From Durusdinium trenchii (taxonomy: Eukaryota; Sar; Dinophyceae; Suessiales; Symbiodiniaceae), in contig CAXAMN010013780.1 in assembly GCA_963970005.1 (NCBI GenBank), positions 381,668 through 445,667 of the forward strand: a stretch of DNA of 64,000 nucleotides. The letters are read 5' to 3'. The notes under the pieces are model-generated. The model did not search any database and was not told where the DNA came from. It worked only from the letters and a program-made list of their open reading frames with translations. Positions 31,966-42,051 of this stretch are shown piece by piece. The translations under genes and the position numbers were made by a program. Position 1 is the stretch's first letter. The number at the start of each line of letters is the position of its first letter.

Positions 31966-32408
31966 GTGTATGTTTACACCCCTGGAAAATCTCACAGCTT
32001 GCAGCAGGAGTTTTCAACGGTCCAAATGTGAAGTTCAGACGTGGTGCAAGAACGCTTACCTTGTAATTTGGGATGAGGGTGACTACAGCTGGACACCTTG
32101 AAATCACCGTCGCAGGTGGGCGACCTGACAAGTTAGAGCACCCGTTCGTGCCGCGCCAGCGGCTGTCTCACCCACAGGGTGCCAGGTCATACCAGCATTC
32201 AAGAACTCCAATTTTTGGAGGGGAGGCTCTTGGCTTGTCTCAACGACTGATCACAGGTGAAGTGCAGCATGAAATGGCATCTTTGTAAGCTGATGCTGCC
32301 CACCAGACTAGCCGAAAAAGTCGGAAGTGCGAGTCAGGAAGTTCAAGACACCATGTGCAAAGCAGGAAGGCCATGACACTTGCCAGAAGGCAAAGCAATC
32401 GAAATCAG

Positions 32409-32497
32409 ATTATTTCCGGAACTTGGTTTGGATCACGCGCTTGAGGCGAGACAAAAATTAAAAGCCGCTGTTTCGCGCTACGAGCAGGGATTCCCAA
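32409..32497 (+). CDS. Candidate exon, helical
   Basis: An acceptor AAATCAG at 32408 and a donor GTGGAG at 32498 bound a frame with LFPELGLDHALEARQKLKAA and a Tyr/Gln-rich end. No family assigned. Confidence 0.35.
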
Positions 32498-33842
32498 GTG
32501 GAGTGCTTTTTTGGGGGGTGCAAAGACGAACAAATGAGGTCGGCAGTCAGATACAAATAGAGTTACAACTAGCAGAGTTGGGAAAATAAACGTTTTTGCT
32601 GCTAGTAGCTGCTAGTCATTCCGATGTCTTTGGTCAGAGCTGTGTTGAAAGATTTCTATCACATGACAGCATGTTTGCATTTTAAGTCATTTTTGGCCCT
32701 TTCCCTTAAGTATGACTTACAAGGCTGGTGTGGCTACCACCGTTCCAAGGCTACGTGTGTTTTGGCGGCGCCTCGATGAAGACAGCGGACAAGCATCCAT
32801 CGAGGAGTTCGGGCCACGTCCTCGGGTTTGGGCGCCATTTTTTGGAGCTGTCCGTGTTGATTGCCAATGCACCAGTGCGGATGAAGAATCTATTTTCATG
32901 AACCATATTGAACGCATATTTAAATATCCATATATAATAGTATATAAATGAAAAGGCTTCGGCAAACTTCTTCATTCTGTGCAGTCAAATCCCTTTCGCG
33001 GACACGTTTTTTCCTTGCAGTGCTTGGTCTTCTCACTTTCTTCTTGGTTGTCTGAAGGCGTTTGATGTACAAGATTGAGCTTAGCCAATGGTGCGAGCCT
33101 CGGACTGTTCGGAGGTCCCCTCCTCTCGCCCAAAGTCATTATATAATAGTGACAGGATGCGACAGGTGAAAGGCCACGAGTCATGAGTCATGTATCTAGG
33201 TCAGTCAGCCAAAGATCAATCGTTTGTAACAATTATTATATCACACAATGTGTATATATAAAGTTCTTAACTGTATTATACTGTAATGTATATATATAAT
33301 ATATATACATGTATATTTATTGATTTATTCACTACACACATACTGTACAATTTGTCCTCATTGGCCCGACCCACAACATCAGCACGTCCTCGACACGTCG
33401 AGGCCAGATCTTTCAGACGATGACCTGGAACGAATCGCCATGGCTCCCAGACATTCCCGTCGACTTGTCGTGCCATGTGCAAGCCTGGATGTGAACTCAG
33501 ACACGACACGTACACCAGGACAACAAGGTTGATTTGGTGCTGTTGTGGTGATGTGAATAACATGTGTGCAGGATGTGAACCAGGAATCGTAAACAAACTA
33601 AAGGTTTAGGAAAGGCATGATTGGAAATATATCATGTATTATAATGTCTATTCATATCTTTGTATGCATTTTTCTGTTTGTTTGCATCCCCACACAACCA
33701 CCAACCCTCCAACCCATCCATTCCTGGAGCTGTTTATCGACTTATCGACTAATTAATGCAGACTCTTCATATATTATATATATACTGTATGCTTTGTGGA
33801 CTCACGTGCTTACATGGCTGACATCTAATACATGGGCAACGA
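32498..33842. other. Stretch without a firmly supported gene
   Basis: It contains (TA)n tracts at about 33250-33310. A short frame at 33380-33450 (LDTSRPDLSDDDLERIAMAP) follows an ACATCAG acceptor and may be an exon, but the other border is unclear. Confidence 0.3.
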
Positions 33843-34043
33843 ATGGCCAGAGTCAAAGAGATCTTGCATAAGGGGGAGGATGCTACAATATCTCGTGCTT
33901 TCCAACGCTCATGTGATTTCGAGGTGGCACTATTGAACCGCGCTGCTCACAAGTGGCACCGTGCTGGTGGGAACTGGCAGTGTCCCCAAGACTTGAGTGA
34001 ATGCATCTTGAGTTTTGTTGGGGGAGTCGGAGATTTACTGTAA
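33843..34043 (+). CDS. Candidate exon upstream of an EF-hand exon
   Basis: The open frame contains ISRAFQRSCDFEVALLNRAA and then KWHRAGGNW. A closely similar word, RWHRAAGNWYKVF, precedes the EF-hand exon at 61.9 kb. GGNNWYKIFNLVD occurs at 47.8 kb. In both complete cases the EF-hand exon follows about 200 bp later. The exon end is uncertain. Confidence 0.35.
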   Translation: MARVKEILHKGEDATISRAFQRSCDFEVALLNRAAHKWHRAGGNWQCPQDLSECILSFVGGVGDLL

Positions 34044-34186
34044 TAGAGATTTGAACAATGATTCCAAGTCTGGATGACAATCGGAATAATGTGCGGCAAA
34101 CTCTTGGCCACACTGCCAGAATATAAATCAAAATCAATCCTGGGGGTTGAGTGGGGAGATCTAAACCAATCCCTATTTTTTATCAG

Positions 34187-34301
34187 AGCAGCTTGCATGA
34201 GGTTCAAGATCTTCAATCAAATCGATGCCGATGGTAGCGGAAATCTCTCTTATGATGAGCTTGTGTCCTGCGCGAGGGCCTCAAGTGCAGGGTGGGAGGC
34301 T
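34187..34301 (+). CDS. EF-hand exon (calcium-binding loop)
   Basis: After TTATCAG the frame reads FKIFNQIDADGSGNLSYDEL. The 12-residue loop has D1, D3, S5, G6, L8 and E12, a canonical calcium-binding EF-hand with helix E before it. The donor is probably GTGCAG at about 34290 or a later site, since the frame stays open to TAA at 34326. The parent protein is unknown. It is a calcium sensor or a calcium-regulated enzyme domain by family knowledge only. Confidence 0.55.
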
Positions 34302-34329
34302 TTTCTCAGGCTCTTCACACGTGGATAAA

Positions 34330-35017
34330 TTTGGCATCTACCCTCTGCAGGCAAGGTATGGCAGGATACCACCTGCCAAGCGAAGAAAGAAAGTATTGTC
34401 GAAAGATGTCGAAAGGCTTTGGGGACCAATCCACGGCGAAAGTAGCGGTCTTCACAGAGCGTTGGGGACCGAGCTGAGGTTCGTAGCTCGTACCCATGTC
34501 TCAGGGTCTCTACCAACGAAGTGACGGACAAAGAGCTGCAGCGGCCTTGAGACCAGCTGCCCATGTCTTGCAACACCGGCAGTCCTTGAAGACCTTAAGT
34601 GCAGTTGGTTCATTTTGGTCGTCATCATCTTACTAATAGTTGAATAATGTTGAAAATACAGTAATTATACAAATTGAATGGAGTCAGATACTGCGTGGTT
34701 TCGGGAAATCTGCGCTTTTGGAGATAAGCTTGACTGTTCGTTCCTGAACATTTGGACACTGGTGAGCTGCTAAGGCGAGGGCTTTGGAAGGCCGGAGTTG
34801 GTTTGGTCGGAAAGTGTTATGGCTTGTACAGTGGCTTGTACTTGTATAGTGAATTGAACAGATAGAAGATTATAGAGGAGTTGCACTGCAGCCCAAAAAT
34901 GCAAATTCGTGGATTATTGAAGACATTCGTAGACATTCGCACCAATTTTGTCAACATTTGTCCTGTATAGCTTCATCTTGCCTGGTGCGACCTGACTGGG
35001 GTTTGTGCTCGCTCAAG
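34330..35017. other. Stretch without a supported gene
   Basis: Short frames on both strands. No recognisable domain, tRNA or repeat apart from A/T-rich patches. Confidence 0.35.
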
Positions 35018-35137
35018 GCACTCGACTCGATGGGTAGCATCGAAGTCCCTGTGCATCGCTTCATGGTCCGGGAACCCGGTCTCAGCTGCGCCGACTTGAT
35101 CCAGCCCAGCGGGAATCCGCTGGGAGACGCTGCAGCA
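35018..35137 (+). CDS. Candidate internal exon of unknown gene
   Basis: A 120-nt, 40-codon segment in phase 0 at both ends, between CTCAAG and a GTATAA donor. It reads ALDSMGSIEVPVHRFMVREP and continues with a CADLIQPSGNPLGD segment. The clean borders and composition favour a true exon. Family unknown. Confidence 0.45.
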
Positions 35138-35381
35138 GTATAACTCGTCGAGGTTGACGTTGCGATACGAAGAAGGTGTTTCAATGTTTTTGTTTCCAGA
35201 TGGCCTGTACCAAAGAGGATGCAAATGCCTGTGATACATGAGGCCTGTACCAAACACAATGTGATTCTAGACTGTGGCAAGGAGCACTACAGCATATATA
35301 GCATATAGTGAAGCAACTAGTTATGTCATGTGTGAGTACATTGATATATAGTGTTCTCAAATGATTGGAACACATTGGAAC

Positions 35382-35540
35382 CTACCAAAAAGAACGGTCC
35401 CCCTGCACACCAGGGAGAGACGCTTGGACTTTGGCGTCCTTAGCATAGGAGCCGAGGCCTTCTAGTGAAGCAGACCTCAGCGCACCGAGGTCTTCATGCG
35501 CCGCTGGTCCAGCGTGTGGCACTGAGCTGGGGCAGCCATG
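35382..35540 (-). other. Coding-like segment on the minus strand
   Basis: The minus frame reads DLGALRSASLEGLGSYAKDA and continues protein-like for about 15 more residues. If real it would be one of few minus exons here. Splice borders were not established. Confidence 0.2.
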
Positions 35541-35929
35541 GTAGCCAAGATGGTCACACGATAGCATGGTTTCCTGGTTGTTGGGATTGTGACTCAAAAC
35601 GCATACACCTGTATGACATACACACACACATCCCAAACTCAGCCGCCCCCATATTTGGAATTGGGAAGTGATCCCATCAGGAGGATTCAGGAGGCAGACT
35701 CAGGTAAGGCTTTGTGAAGATTCTGGCACGAAATCTGTCACCATTCCAGTGTCAGGGTGACGCTGGGCTTCACAAAAAGGGTGACCGGAGCAAAGGTGAA
35801 AGAAATTCGCCTGAGACTGAGATAAATTTGGGAAAGAGCGTCCGTGCCAAAGCACATCCACTTGACATTTTTTTTGCAGGTCGTAGGCACCCAAATACAT
35901 ATATAATATATATTTATATACTGTATATA

Positions 35930-36115
35930 TATAGGAATAAGAAGCTAGTAGGAACAAACGGCATGGCTACTAACAAGGGCATCGCTATCAGCTCCTGGCC
36001 TTACTAGCAAGAAGCTACTAGCGTGGCACTTGTTACTACTAGCTTCTTGTTACTACTAGTAAGGCACTTGTTACTACTAGTAAGGCACCTGTTACTACTA
36101 CTGGTCAGTTTGAGG
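35930..36115. repeat. TAGTAG-word modular repeat, both orientations
   Basis: The left half carries AAGAAGCTAGTAGGAAC and CATCGCTATCAGCTCCTGGC. The right half carries CTACTAGCTTCTTGTTACTA and tandem ACTAGTAAGGCACTTGTTAC units, three times. The copy therefore contains the words in both polarities, adjoining a (TA)n tract at 35898-35935. Confidence 0.85.
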
Positions 36116-37496
36116 CTGCCTCCAGTGGCCGAACGCTCTGCCGGTGAAGTGCGCGCTGTTGCTGCAGCCCTCGAGCACGGCTCTCGGGCGTCAAAAATCT
36201 GTCCCGTGTGGAATTGGACGAAGTGAGGCGTGCCCTCTCTTCCTACTACATCGACCAGGGCTACTTGAGCGTTGCAAGCGCCAGCTTGACTCCAAGATGG
36301 TGGCAATGGCAATCGCATGCGGTGACACTGTCAACAGTGACCGCCACCACCTGTTTTTTCCCCGCAACCCTGACATACCGTGACACCATGTGCATTGGCC
36401 TGCAGCCGTCAGAAGTGAAGATAGTGGTAGCTTGGAAGTCCCACAGCATGTAGGTGGTTGACACAGTTTTTGAGTGCTGGATGAATCCAATGGATGCGTT
36501 TTGTACATACAAGCATGAGACACTGGAGCTGGGAAGAGGAGGTAGCTTTTGCAAGGCGTGGGGCTGCTTTTGGCGCCAAGCAAGCTTAGTAAACGGCGGC
36601 AGCAGCAGCAGCAGCAGCATTAGCATGTCGTGGTGGCACTTTGTTCCTTGCAAAGGACTGGTGGTGAGGTTTAGTCGGAGGTTGCCAGGCCTGCTAGGCT
36701 GGTGTTGGAGAGCCCAATTGGCTAGGAGCGTTTCTTGGCCAGACATAGTGGGATGGATGGACCTGTAAACTGACTCTGTACTCACGTAATCTCGCGTAGC
36801 CGTAGCCCATTGAAAAGCTAACGAAGAGTGTAGGTCTGTAGGGCAGCGCAAAGTGGATTTGCGTTGTACCTATACGTATGATATGTCTAACACATGGTAA
36901 CACACACAGAGTATTGAGCGATCATGTTTTTGTTGGGATGCCGACCAAGCAACGCCCAAACCAAGCACAAGCACGCGCTGACCTTTTGCTCCCAGAGTCC
37001 GTGACCCATGCGGGGGGTCCTTGCAAAAGCATGAAGTGCTTGGGCGCTAGTACAGTGTTGCTGATGTTGCTGTAGCGGTTGGTTATCACGACACCCCCGA
37101 TGAGGCGAAGCAGCCGCGTGGCATGGAGGAGCCAGATTCAACGTGAGCAGCTCAGTTAGGTGCGAGAAGTGCTGTCCCATCAGTTCTTTTTGTGAGATCG
37201 CAAGAGTTGCGAAGAGTTCACTCCATGGTGAAACAGGCATGACACAATCATGTAACATGCCCTGTGGCCAGTGGCAGTCTCACAGCATCACAGCTTCTCC
37301 TCGGCAGCTCTCAAATGCCTCGAAAATTGAGGATTCATCCTGCAGTTGGACACGCTTCTTTAGCGAGCCTGCTCCTTGGAGCCCCCTTTCCTTGCCTCTA
37401 AGTAGCTAGCTGCTGCCAGTGGTATTGTAGAGTTGATCCATGAAGTCAGTCAGTTGGCCCAACTAGATACAATTACAAGGCGTGCATGTTTGATAG
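36116..37496. other. Coding-like fragments in several frames, unresolved
   Basis: Plus frames at 36120-36380 change every 80-100 bp (VAERSAGEVRAVAAALEHGS, then ELDEVRRALSSYYID, then CKRQLDSKMVAMAIACGD), as in either short-intron exons or a decayed gene. A minus frame near 37.2 kb is also open. I cannot assign a product. Confidence 0.25.
36598..36620 (+). repeat. Short (CAG)n microsatellite
   Basis: Seven CAG units followed by CATTAGCATG. It is the opposite polarity to the CTG blocks elsewhere. Confidence 0.9.
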
Positions 37497-37739
37497 ATTC
37501 TGAAGGAGTTTGATGAGCCAGTCAACCATTTTGGCACCGGGACGTTCACATTCAGTTTGAGGGACTTGAGGGAGGCAGCTGGGTGGGATGACGTGCCTTT
37601 CACAATCGTCCCTCCTGAAGCTGGCCATGACGAGCTGCTTGGGCTGCGCGTCCTTCGCCCAGGATGGATACAGATCGCAGTGGTCGACTGGCTCCAGACT
37701 GAGGATACACATGGATACACTCAGCATCACGTAGCGTGA
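37497..37739 (+). CDS. Candidate terminal exon of unknown gene
   Basis: An 80-codon open frame ends at TGA 37737-37739. It contains FGTGTFTFSLRDLREAAGWD, VPFTIVPPEAGHDELLGLRV and IQIAVVDWLQTED. The Trp/Asp/Pro use is typical of real protein. I do not recognise the fold. No clear acceptor was chosen. It lies in the same direction as, and directly before, the PDZ gene, consistent with head-to-tail gene order. Confidence 0.45.
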   Translation: MLKEFDEPVNHFGTGTFTFSLRDLREAAGWDDVPFTIVPPEAGHDELLGLRVLRPGWIQIAVVDWLQTEDTHGYTQHHVA

Positions 37740-38665
37740 TGCTATGTGATGCTGAAGCCCTTTCAGCCCGGGGCAATCAGTCAAAGTCTTCAACTCTACC
37801 TTGCAGTGAAGCTTGTCACCTGTTTTTGTTCAACTCATCCCATGGCAAACCCAATGGGATGTTTTGCTTTGCCGTTTTGAATTGGGCCAAGGCGGCATGT
37901 GATTCTTGCAGGCATTTTCCGTTCAAGAGCGTTGAACCTGGCGCCATGCTGTGGTTCAGCGACAGGTTCTTACCATGCTGCATTTGCCAGAGGTCGGAGG
38001 AAATCCCACCGACCGAATTGCGGGTGCAGCGGTTGGATGCCATGCTAGATGAAAACAGACGAGATGCACCAATCGATTTGCCAGAGTATCCAGACTTAGC
38101 CTTGAACAACGATGGCTTTGGTATGTGTGGCTTGGAGCAATTCCGTGTGTCACTCGACAAGGAAGCCATCGAAGAAGCCGGCCTGGGGCTGGACTTCGAC
38201 ACAACGCAGCGAGAAGTTTGTGTAGTTGTGCGAATTGATCCGCATGGAGAAGCTGCACGGTGGAATGCCAGTCGCCTGGAGAAGATACGTGTACATGATC
38301 GCTTGGTGGCAGTGAACCATCAATTCCTGCCAGCCGTGGAGTTGTGGGAGAAGCTCCAGGCATGCGCCTCATCCAGATTGGAGCTTATTTTTGAACGGCC
38401 TGACATCTACAGCTTCAAATTCAATCGCTCAGACGGCAAAGTGGGCCTGTCCTTGGCTGTCAGCAAGGTGTGTCCTGTCTTGATTATTAAGGGCGTAGAC
38501 CCTGACGGCGTGATGAGCCAGAAAGTGGTCGAGGATGGTGACAAGCGTCCGCGGCCGCAGGACCGGATTCTCCAAGTGAATGGTGAGCAGTTCGACTCGA
38601 CGCGAATGGCAAAGCAACTGTCAGCCAACAAAGTCTCCCTTACAGCTTGTCGTTACAATGTTTGA
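37739..38665 (+). CDS. Tandem PDZ-domain protein, intronless
   Basis: The frame from ATG 37739 gives 308 residues. The acceptor-like GATTCTTGCAG at about 37910 suggests that the mature mRNA may start its coding region at ATG 37946 (239 residues). Two PDZ-like modules follow one another. The first is at about residues 134-222, with a FRVSLD strand, GLGLDF carboxylate-binding-loop-like turn, HDRLVAVN and a final LELIFERP strand. The second is at about 223-305, with KVGLSLAV, QDRILQVNG and a final VSLTACRY. PDZ domains bind C-terminal peptides and organise complexes. No other domain is seen, and the partner is unknown. The single exon and lack of signal peptide suggest a cytosolic scaffold. Confidence 0.7.
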   Translation: MLCDAEALSARGNQSKSSTLPCSEACHLFLFNSSHGKPNGMFCFAVLNWAKAACDSCRHFPFKSVEPGAMLWFSDRFLPCCICQRSEEIPPTELRVQRLDAMLDENRRDAPIDLPEYPDLALNNDGFGMCGLEQFRVSLDKEAIEEAGLGLDFDTTQREVCVVVRIDPHGEAARWNASRLEKIRVHDRLVAVNHQFLPAVELWEKLQACASSRLELIFERPDIYSFKFNRSDGKVGLSLAVSKVCPVLIIKGVDPDGVMSQKVVEDGDKRPRPQDRILQVNGEQFDSTRMAKQLSANKVSLTACRYNV

Positions 38666-39428
38666 TCCTGTGGCCTGGCCACCCTTCAGATTTCATCAAT
38701 CGGTCTGTGTGCTTTGAGATGCTGCTTGAATGCTTCCTGCAGTATTGCGATACTCCAAATTTGGCATTTTTTTGGCCAACACCAAATATAGGAATGTGAT
38801 GCCCGGATCATATGGTTTCACTTGACTACACGCAAATAATTCAACCATATTCAACCGTTTAAGAGCCCGTGGATTTTCTCATCGCATTTGTGCTAGCTGC
38901 TAGTGATTATGGTTTTCTTTTCGGGGAAGCGGAGGCAGAACGACAAGGGATACCATTGCCCGCCCAAATGGGAGAATCTTGACCATCGGGATCCGGGCAG
39001 GTTTGGCGATGCGTTTTTCTGGCACCATTTTGATGGAGCCGCCATAAGGAGCATTCGGGTGCCCTCCTAAACGGAGCATCAGTCGCCCCCGGAGGCATGG
39101 AATTCTAGAAAGCCACGTTTCCTGGTAGCATCTCTTAGCCAGGTCTCTAGCAGAAAAAGTCCACGCGACCAGAGCAGCAACGACTTTGGTTGTAGCATGT
39201 TGTAGCCCATCGCGCAAGAACCTGGGGGGCACAGAGACTTGAATGATCAGACTTAGACCGCTCAGCAGCGTGCAACCTCCGAGAACTTGCTGTATCTCCC
39301 ACCAGTTCGCCGCATTTCGCAACCACTGTGCAAGGGCATATCAAAAAATATTTATCGAATCAAAAAAACAAGTATTTAACGAATCAACAAAATATTTACC
39401 GAATCAATAAACAATATTCGTTTGTGCG
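38666..39428. other. Intergenic stretch with overlapping open frames
   Basis: A minus frame of 140 codons (38900-39322) and a plus frame containing PPKWENLDHRDPGRFGDAFF cover the same DNA. The plus reading looks more protein-like, but neither has a start or splice support. An A/T-rich patch lies at 39340-39420. Confidence 0.3.
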
Positions 39429-40634
39429 ATGAAATCCCTTGGAATTCCCAGTCGTGTGGGTGGCCGGTCCTCTGGTCCGCTGGTCCCCTGGTCCGCTGGT
39501 CCTCTGGTCCGCTTGTCCCCTGGTCCTCTGGTCCTCTGGTCCGCTGGTCCCCTGGTCCTCTGGACCTCTGAGGCAGAGACCGACAGCCCAGCGTCCAGCC
39601 AGCTTGCTGCAGCAAAGTGGGGCTACAGCTGTGGCACCCACATCCTTATCCAATCACTTGTTTCATTGCAGCTTTGCAACTCTGCCGAGATCAGCGGCTC
39701 CCAGTCGGCACTCGCGGTGCAATCAGAATTGCCCCAGCACTGGTTTGACATAGAGGAGGACGCCTTTCTGGCGACCCCACGCCTCCTCAGCCACACCATG
39801 TCTTGCCTAAATGTCATCTACGCAGAGATGAACTTGCCGTCTGACCAGAGAGCTGGCACACAGGCCGTTTCCACTCCTGGAGGGCACCAGCCAACGCTCA
39901 GCAACAGAGGAGCCGCTTTGTCCAAAGCCTTGAGGCGCAACAGACACAAGGGCTTTCTAACCATGTCTGACGTCAAGCCTCATATTACTTCAAGGCTTCG
40001 CACCCCAGAGGAATACCAGGCCATCTTCCAGCTTGCAGAAAGTTTGTCCATCGGTGTCATTCAAGGGCACTACCCTGGCACCCGAACTGAGCCGTTTGCA
40101 CTCAAGCTGACTTTGTCCAAGGCGACGCAGCAAACACGGAGCCGCTTCAATTTAGAAGCCGGGGTTAGTCAACTTATTGCAGCTGGTTCGCACAAATGTT
40201 TCGCCGTGTGCCCTCACACTATTTGCAGCATGTCCTATTTGGATTTTGGTGACGCATTCTGTGGCCAGCCAAATGCTTGCGTCCCTTTGCACCTCTTCAT
40301 GTCTGTGTGCCTCAGCCCTGCTCCACTTGCTGTTCAGAGTGGCCTCGTCGATGTACTGATGGCTTTGTCCACCGGGTCAATGCTGGATGTCACGCCCGAC
40401 TTTGATTTAGGGCACCCTTCGTCTCTCCACCGCTTTCATTTGCTTGCCCAAGACATGAAGTTGCAAGTCGCGCTCCTGTATGTCCATGTGAGTTTTGCTT
40501 CTCGTCGTATGTTCTCTGCAGACAACTGCTTGGCTGCAAAACGCCAGACTTTTGCCTCCCTCCAGTGCTTGTGTCCGTGTAAGATCAACATTGTGTACTT
40601 GTTCGCCGAGACGCCGAAAGCATTGCTTCCATGA
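39429..40634 (+). CDS. Long open frame of unknown function
   Basis: Four hundred codons run from ATG 39429. The first 45 residues come from the 8-bp minisatellite. The rest contains LSNRGAALSKALRRNRHKGF, SRLRTPEEYQAIFQLAESLS and a Cys-rich segment. I recognise no domain. The frame directly precedes MULE-like remnants and may be part of the same decayed element or an unrelated gene. It may also be partly fortuitous. Confidence 0.35.
   Translation: MKSLGIPSRVGGRSSGPLVPWSAGPLVRLSPGPLVLWSAGPLVLWTSEAETDSPASSQLAAAKWGYSCGTHILIQSLVSLQLCNSAEISGSQSALAVQSELPQHWFDIEEDAFLATPRLLSHTMSCLNVIYAEMNLPSDQRAGTQAVSTPGGHQPTLSNRGAALSKALRRNRHKGFLTMSDVKPHITSRLRTPEEYQAIFQLAESLSIGVIQGHYPGTRTEPFALKLTLSKATQQTRSRFNLEAGVSQLIAAGSHKCFAVCPHTICSMSYLDFGDAFCGQPNACVPLHLFMSVCLSPAPLAVQSGLVDVLMALSTGSMLDVTPDFDLGHPSSLHRFHLLAQDMKLQVALLYVHVSFASRRMFSADNCLAAKRQTFASLQCLCPCKINIVYLFAETPKALLP
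39463..39575 (+). repeat. 8-bp minisatellite CTGGTCCN
   Basis: About thirteen head-to-tail units of CTGGTCC followed by G, C or T. Since 8 is not a multiple of three, all three frames are used in turn and read as Gly/Pro/Leu/Val/Trp/Ser mixtures. Confidence 0.9.
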
Positions 40635-40639
40635 ATTTA

Positions 40640-42049
40640 CCCATTTGTCACGTCCTGGCTGGAGTTCGCCAAGCACAGCCTGCAGCCAAGCCCAAGGCCA
40701 AGGCCAAAGCCAAGGCCGACCCGGCCCAAAAGCCAAGGCTGTGCCCAAGGCCAACCCTGCACCAAAAGCAAAAGTTGGTCGCCCACGCAAAGGAGTGAAA
40801 CCGGACCTCACTTTGGAACCCCCCCAACTGTGATAGAAGGAGGATTTGACGGGAAGCAAAAGCTTTTTGCAAGCGCAAAAGGAATGGGCTTCGAGGCTTG
40901 TGGAAGGCAAAGTCTTGGCAATCCGCCACCAATGGCTGCCATACTCGAAAGGTTACAGGCTCCTTCTTTGGTGCAACAGCTGCGCAAAGTGTAGTCAGAA
41001 CTATCAAGGTTGGAGTGCGTGGTGCTGTTTTGACACAGAGACAAGCACACTCAGCAGAAAGTATACTCCTCTTGCAGCCCATGGCGACTTCACCAAGGTG
41101 AAAGGTTGGAATTGCCTCACCAGCACTACGGGAAGACGCCTCAAAGACCACCCAAGACCTTCTCAAAATCACAGAAAGCTCACAGCCTCAGCAACCTGTT
41201 GCAGAATCATTTTTGCAAGTCTGGCGCCGGAATCACAAAGAGAAAGATGGCTTGCGGCCTTCCACTCTCGTGTGGCGTCAGTATGATTGGCAGCAGTTGT
41301 TGCGAGCAGCGCCTCAGTTTGAGTCCATGGCCAAGGATGTACCAGATACTCTCACCATTGTTTCTGCTGACCTGTCACCAGAGCACACCACTGTAGTTGT
41401 TGTCAATCCATGTCTTTTCCGCAAAACTTTTGACATGCTCACAAACAAGGACTACATAAAACTTTGTGGAGATGGAACTTTCCGCATGATTCATGGAGGA
41501 TGGGTGTTGCTGAACCTCGGTGTTTTGAGTAAACACTGCGCACCTGTCGGGCAAACCATGGCAAACCTATGCTTTTCGCTCCACCTATTCCCCTTTGCTC
41601 TTTGCGACCGCCAGTAAAGTTACGCAATGTCGACTTGCCAACAAGGGTGGCCCAGTACCATTGCCATTGGCATGCTGGGGAGAATGCAGCTCGCCAGAAT
41701 GTATTTCCAGCCTCGCACAGGGTAGCTGACTTTGCTCATTTCATTGGGGCTTGCGTTCGACCAAAGCAGCCGGCATCCCCGGATGAAACTGTGGAAGCTT
41801 ACCGTGCAGGATTTTACGCACAGTTACAAAACATTTGGTCGACCGAACCTGGGGACAATACTTGGTTTCACGCGTCTACGCCTTGCGGTCATGTCCATCT
41901 GCCCTTGTTGCCGTAGAGGGGCTCTTGCAATCCATGCTCCAGACAGATTCTGCGTTCAGTACAGCAGGTTCGAAGTGTGATGGGGTTGCAAACAGAGTTG
42001 AGGATAACTGGGACTGGACAACATGCTTCGAATGGCCAAGCAGAATGAG
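40640..42049 (+). pseudogene. MULE-like transposase remnant, frameshifted
   Basis: The segments appear in the right order but in different frames. A basic Ala/Lys/Pro linker with a GRPRKG AT-hook-like motif lies at about 40677-40830. A zinc-finger-like segment with YRLLLWCNSCAKC and GWSAWCCFD lies at about 40951-41040. LCGDGTFRMIHGGWVLLNLG lies at about 41460-41520. A second block with HCHWHAGENAAR and ADFAHFIGACVRP lies at about 41659-41765. In MULE-type DDE transposases the first Asp sits in a DGTF(R/K) motif, and a later W/F-containing block follows. At least three frameshifts or stops separate the pieces, so no functional protein is made. The 3' end abuts copia pol sequence. Confidence 0.5.
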
Positions 42050-42051
42050 CA

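Noticed and set aside
37870-37895. Leader relict upstream of the PDZ gene (TTGGGCCAAG)
   Set aside because: Two mismatches in ten to the leader end, which is not better than chance.
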